This document shows positions 16,495 to 20,279 of a DNA stretch of 20,279 nt, piece by piece. A program made the position numbers and the translations under genes. The DNA comes from Gracilaria vermiculophylla. Taxonomy: Eukaryota > Rhodophyta > Florideophyceae > Gracilariales > Gracilariaceae. The notes beneath the pieces were generated by a model. That model saw only the letters and a program-made list of their open reading frames with translations. It had not been told where the DNA came from and made no database searches. Numbering within the stretch: the stretch's first letter is position 1; the number at the start of each line of letters is the position of its first letter. The stretch covers positions 2,185,405-2,205,683 of the forward strand of contig JAHNZQ020003150.1 of the NCBI GenBank assembly GCA_019155205.2, in the 5' to 3' direction.

Positions 16495-18544
16495 CAACGT
16501 TGTCGAAATTTCTTTTAGATACTATGCTTCACCATAACGTACTATGACACTACTCGATTGGTATCATAAACCAATCTCTGTTAGTACCAGTAGGCCATGA
16601 AGACACTTCTTGTTTTACTTAAATAGCATCCAGAACATAAAAACTCGGATTTCGTGTGTTTTCTGCGATACATGCATAGTGCTGGATAAATGATTTTGCA
16701 ATCATTCCATTTTTTATATTTTTTCTTCTATTGGTTTGCGTTAAATGCAAACTAGGGCCAGCAAACATTGGTTATTTATTATTACTTTCATTTTTCGTTT
16801 CATTTCCGTTCATTAAACCAGTTGAGGTTCAAGAATTTTCTATTAATTTATCAGCGAGCTCATATTAAAATGTTTTGAACTTTTAACGCTCCTGTTTCAA
16901 TTGGCTGCTTTATACAGTTTCCATGCATCCAAAATGGAAATTGCTAAAAGGGAGCAACTGACTCGAAATGACATCTTTTTCACTTCCATTTTCTTTTCAA
17001 TATTTAAATAATCTTGTCGGCATCTGTTATGGCGATCGATCGTTGAACATGTTTTGTGATAATCTTCATAAAATTCAGGAATGGCAATCTTGAATTCCAT
17101 TTTCTAAGAAATAGTTCCCTCTCGTCTCCATCTCTCCCTCACAATAGGAGTACATGCGTAACCGGTGCCTGAGGTTGAGAAAAATACTTTCTGTATCGGT
17201 CCATTGGTATTACGGCCATCATGTCACTGTTATAGACGCTTCCTTTTGAACCGATAGATATAAAATCGCTTCTGTTCCTTAAAGTGATTTCAGATAAGTG
17301 TTTCATAGAAAATTCTCGAGAAGCGTTTTCGATTGCTCCAGTAAATCTCAACCCTTTTCCATGAGTCCTTTAGCGGCATTGACAGATGCAAGAATAGAAT
17401 CAGTGCATACCAAACGATCTGATTTAAACCACGGCTATAAGTAACGGAGTAAAATAGCTGTTCCATGGGCATTATCGGAATCAAGGTCCTGTTCCGGAAT
17501 ACTAGCACCCATATTTAGTTCAATATTCAGCATTACACCACTTCGTCCACAACAAACAGCTTTCATTTCAAGACCATTTTCGGGCTTTCTATCCAATGCT
17601 GTATAATGTGGAAGCCTAACGTGAATTCAACGACCTCCTACTCCGTAGCTCCGTGACATATCTTCTTCATCACAGAAAGCATGTGATGGCGTGACAAAAG
17701 AACGGGGATGAGTATTAACCGCCTTCACAAAATCTGCCATAAAGGGCCATATTACGATTCCTTCTTCTTCAGGTACACCATTTCCACTAAAACATATGCA
17801 ACTTCTAAGCAATTCAAATCGGTTTCGTGCCATACCAAGCCCAATATTAGGCTGTGCAATGAACGTAGAAAAAGTCTAAATGCTGTAAAGATCTCGTCTG
17901 TTAAAAAGTTCAATACGAGTCATTCAAATAGGAATTCCAAAATTTTTTGAGACTCTCCTTTCATGATGTTTCTGAGCGCCTTTACGTTCTAGTCGAAAAT
18001 TTGTTCAGCTCACGATGAATTGCAACTGATGTATAGGAAACATCCAGAACATGAAATCCAATGCAGTCACTCCTGAAGAAGCTTAACGTGAAGATATAAT
18101 ATCTTCTTTTTTGCCAGTTAATTTCCACTATTGCATTTGCATACAACTGTTGAGAGTACTCAACATCGTACGGGCTTCCCATATCCGACCATCAGCAATA
18201 GTTGATTGGCAGGTTGCATGCTGATTTTGATCATCTGGATGCTCCTGCAAATTTAGCATAAATGGTGGTGCCATAATAGCTTAACCTACAGCTGTTTAGA
18301 TGTTTCTCAAGTCATTTCCATGATTGTGTTCTTATGCAGCGTGCGAGATCTCGTCAATACCGGTACCGAGTTTGACAATGTTTAGAGGTAGAGTAACGTC
18401 TTTCTCAAGATTGGGTAAATAGAAGTTTACCGTCAAGAATTTGAGATGGATTGTTGATTTTGCGAACATCAACATTTTGAAATACTCATCGGACCGTAGT
18501 AAACTTCCACAAAGATCAATAGTAGCGTGTAAATCCCGCGTCAC
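16495..18544 (-). pseudogene. piggyBac transposase, right copy (DDE_Tnp_1_7), more degraded
   Basis: Minus-strand blocks match the left copy in order: GLGMARNRFELLRSCICFSG (about 17775-17833), TPSHAFCDEEDMSRSYGVGG (about 17630-17690), DRKPENGLEMKAVCCGRSG (about 17540-17600), LVCTDSILASVNAA (about 17370-17420), SMKHLSEITLRNRSDFISI (about 17240-17310) and IDRHNRCRQDYLNIEKKM (about 16985-17045), with a broken Cys-rich tail near 16560-16660. Frames change several times and stops are frequent. The position of the first catalytic Asp reads E or D depending on alignment. Upstream, a 70-codon frame (18332-18544) may be extra N-terminus that the left copy lacks, because the left arm ends at LTR C. Transposase polarity is opposite to the left copy. 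Confidence 0.85.
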
Positions 18545-18781
18545 TGGTAATCAGGCGAGCGTGGCTGTTGACAGTTGTTCCAGCAGTTATGCAAGGATCT
18601 GTGAACGATGCCATAGTGTACAAATGTTGTTGACGGCTCTAATTGATGTGACAGCTACAATTGACCCTTGGTTGTTGTGGACATAACTCAGCGGTCCCAA
18701 CGTCGACAACATGATAAGGATATCAGGAAAAAAGAGAAAAGTTTGTTAATGTTTTCCTATAACTACAAAGTAACTAAAATT
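18545..18781. other. No gene recognised
   Basis: An A/T-rich stretch between the piggyBac right copy and the tail of the Tc1/mariner remnant. No feature beyond short chance frames. Confidence 0.4.
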
Positions 18782-18797
18782 GACCTCATATGAGGTC
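18782..18797. repeat. 16-bp perfect palindrome at the Tc1/mariner tail
   Basis: GACCTCATATGAGGTC, 8-bp arms without spacer. Near-identical to ATTGATCTCAAATGAGGTC inside the central foldback (16017-16035). It may mark the end of the Tc1/mariner element on this side. Confidence 0.7.
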
Positions 18798-18944
18798 GCT
18801 GGTCAAATTGACACAAGCCGGCATTTTGATGCAAATTTTCAATTTTAGTACTGTAGTACAATGCAAACCAGTTTCTGAAAAGTGTCGAGTTCAAAAAACG
18901 TTTCAAAATGACAGAAAACTTATCTTTTAAACGGTTAATATCTT

Positions 18945-19237
18945 TCGTTCAAAAATTGGTTTCTGCATTTTATGCTCGACAACACTAATAAGACGCTTTG
19001 TTATCAAATTTATATACCGATCAATACTTGAGATCCCGACAGTTTTCCATCTATTTTTCGGGACAGGGTTTTAAATCAAAAACTATATTAAACTGCTTGC
19101 TGTAGCTAGAAACTATCTTAAGCAATAACCGCCAGACATTTTCAATGTGGGTGAAGTCCAGCGTTTGTGTTGGCCACTGCATGACATTCATACGAAGCTC
19201 GGAGAGCCAATCCCTCATCAATATAGAAATTTGCACC
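18945..19237 (-). pseudogene. Tc1/mariner transposase, C-terminal remnant
   Basis: From 19237 leftward the minus strand reads ILMRDWLSELRMNVMQWP, then HIENVWRLLLK and SKQFN. This corresponds to the third catalytic block (W.P..SPDLNPIENVW..L) with its Glu kept. After a frame change it ends with YINLITKRLISVVEH, the usual Tc1 C-terminus (PKR...V). The upstream two-thirds of the protein is missing because repeat copy A3 begins at 19238, so A3 inserted into or recombined with this element. A T-rich tail with GAAACGTTTTTTGAAC (about 18893-18908) resembles the tail of the remnant at the start of the window. Confidence 0.75.
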
Positions 19238-20112
19238 TGTAGTGCAGTACCCCAAACGGGAAAGTACCGCGAAGGATGTTCGAATGGTCCTCGCGTGAGG
19301 TTCTTCAGGGGCAGAGCCTTCCTTTGGTGAGGTACACGAGCCGGGCGTAATTGCGGGGCTACGCCGTCGCAAAGGGTGCAGGAGGAAGACGAATGAAGAA
19401 TCCGGGTATTCGGCAAGTCCTGTAATTGAAACAGTCTCCGTAAGTTCGGTGAGAGTCCCCTGTAGTGTTTCGGGCTATCTCAGCGCAGCCGGGTAGTATA
19501 TTCGGACGCGCGGGTATCGGGCATGTCGCGTTGAGCGGGTGGCGGCCATTGTCAGAAAGGGGTAAACCAGAGGTCCGGTGAGGGTAACCTCGTACGAGAG
19601 CGAACCTGAAAGAAATAAAGAATTGTCCAGAAAATGGTTTTCGGCGTCACAGGAGCTTGACTTCCGTAGTCCACGGCGTACTTCTCCAACGTGGAGAGAG
19701 CTACCCGGGTAAGCGGCAAGTTCAGATCGGAGATCCCGCTTGCTGCGGTTCTCTGGGCACGACGGATGGAGTGCCGTTGCGCAAAGTACTGTAGGTCAAG
19801 GGCAAAAATGGCCGAAATAACGAAACGAAATAAATAGCGAAAATACTAAATAAACCGTGCAAGGCAGGTGCCAGACGGCACCTATACTCTAGCCATCGGA
19901 CTGCGCGTGGCTGCTGCGCGCATGCCGCGATGCCATCCAGCGCGCGTGCCATCTCGCGTGACACGCGCCGGGTCGGAAAGTCCGGAATCCACCGTGCCAA
20001 CAGACGTGAATCGCGCCCGCGAGATTAACCTTTTTTTTATATACGGCCGAAACGGAACCCGGTGAATAGCCAATGTGCCAAGAAAAACCTCCGTGGAGAG
20101 CGTTGCACTTCA
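19238..20112 (+). repeat. Repeat family A, copy A3 (full-length LTR-like, about 875 bp)
   Basis: It starts TGTAGTGCAG and ends TTGCACTTCA, an imperfect version of TGTAGTGCAA...TTGCACTACA as in LTR C. It contains the hairpin AGGTGCC(19866-19872)/GGCACCT(19877-19883), TATACTCTAGCC beside it, GACGTGAATCG and a TATA-like box. It matches A2 throughout and A1 except for the A1 deletion. Flanking gcacc and gagcc share 3 of 5 bases, so a decayed target duplication is possible but unproven. Open frames inside are not shared between copies. Confidence 0.75.
20036..20047 (+). promoter_or_regulatory. Putative TATA box of repeat copy A3
   Basis: TTTATATACGGC after a T tract, ~70 bp before the end of the repeat, aligned with TTATAAATACGGC in copy A2. 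Downstream CCCGGTGAA matches TCCGGTGAA in A2. Confidence 0.4.
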
Positions 20113-20151
20113 GAGCCGCAGTGAAATCTTCCTAAAACACAAAATGGCTTC

Positions 20152-20279
20152 TGTAGTGCAATGTCTTAAAGGGGAAAGTACAACGAAAGATGTTCGGAGC
20201 GTTTCTCTCGTGAGGTGGTTTAGAGGTAGAGGTTTCGTCAGAGGAGGCGCACGGAGGGGCGTTACTCTGCGGTCAAGCC
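20152..20279 (+). repeat. Repeat family A, copy A4 (start only, cut by the window edge)
   Basis: It begins TGTAGTGCAATGTC and follows the family: GGGGAAAGTACAACG, AAAGATGTTCGG, CTCTCGTGAGGT, then GAGGTAGAG. It lies in the same orientation as A3 and only 39 bp after it. Confidence 0.75.

Larger units (their letters stand above)
13404..18349. repeat. Diverged 4.95-kb palindrome (inverted duplication) carrying two piggyBac copies
   Basis: The left arm (13404-15872) is the reverse complement of the right arm (15873-18349). I anchored matching blocks across the whole length. The sum of paired coordinates is 31753 at 13411/18342, 31753 at 13541/18212, 31749 at 15221/16528, 31750 at 15480/16270, 31749 at 15697/16052, and 31745 at the centre (ACGCGT, 15870-15875). 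The arms therefore stay collinear to within 8 bp net over 2.47 kb. They differ at roughly 20% of positions by eye in the transposase part, so this is an old structure rather than an assembly artefact. The two transposases point towards each other at the centre. Confidence 0.85.

Noticed and set aside
13404..18349. Palindrome as an assembly or chimera artefact
   Set aside because: The arms differ at many positions and have independent frameshifts and stops, so they cannot be two reads of the same strand folded back.
1..20279. Bacterial or phage origin, or a CRISPR array
   Set aside because: No operon-like genes, ribosome-binding sites or evenly spaced short repeats; all recognisable genes are eukaryotic transposons.

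Overview
This looks like a gene-poor, transposon-packed stretch of a eukaryotic nuclear genome. I infer an oomycete (Phytophthora/Peronosporales-like) from three things: the style of the piggyBac transposase (a block close to RMSRWYGLG..HWID, followed by RKPENG), a Gypsy gag of the type with FSGEDPISVLNFLTRF, and LTRs bounded by TGTAGT...ACTACA. This rests on family resemblance read by eye, not on a search. I found no intact host gene, rRNA, bona fide tRNA or CRISPR array. Every recognisable coding region is a broken transposable-element gene.

Layout. 1-302: C-terminal remnant of a Tc1/mariner transposase (+). 303-1721: nothing recognised. 1722-2272: LTR copy B1. 2350-2680: RNase H C-terminal piece of a Gypsy polyprotein (+). 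2725-~3290: repeat copy A1 (+), internally deleted. 3291-5729: unidentified, with one Ser/Thr/Pro-rich reading frame (-). ~5730-6586: repeat copy A2 (-). 6640-11111: decayed Gypsy polyprotein on the minus strand in the order gag, protease, reverse transcriptase. A possible primer-binding site lies just upstream of gag, next to LTR copy B2 (11173-11714). 11810-12043: orphan chromodomain tail of a Gypsy integrase (+). 12551-13403: LTR C with 10-bp inverted ends.

13404-18349: a ~4.95-kb diverged palindrome. Its two ~2.47-kb arms each carry a degenerate piggyBac transposase, arranged tail to tail. Each arm also holds a tRNA-like (Pol III A/B-box) segment with two hairpins. The exact centre is a ~356-bp foldback/MITE-like element whose 27-nt ends match at 26 positions. 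18945-19237: a second Tc1/mariner remnant (-), cut by repeat copy A3 (19238-20112). Copy A4 starts at 20152 and runs off the window.

Together these describe nested and rearranged transposons rather than a working pathway. The most unusual structure is the piggyBac palindrome with a foldback element at its centre and tRNA-like modules in its arms. Identities quoted as 'by eye' were not computed.
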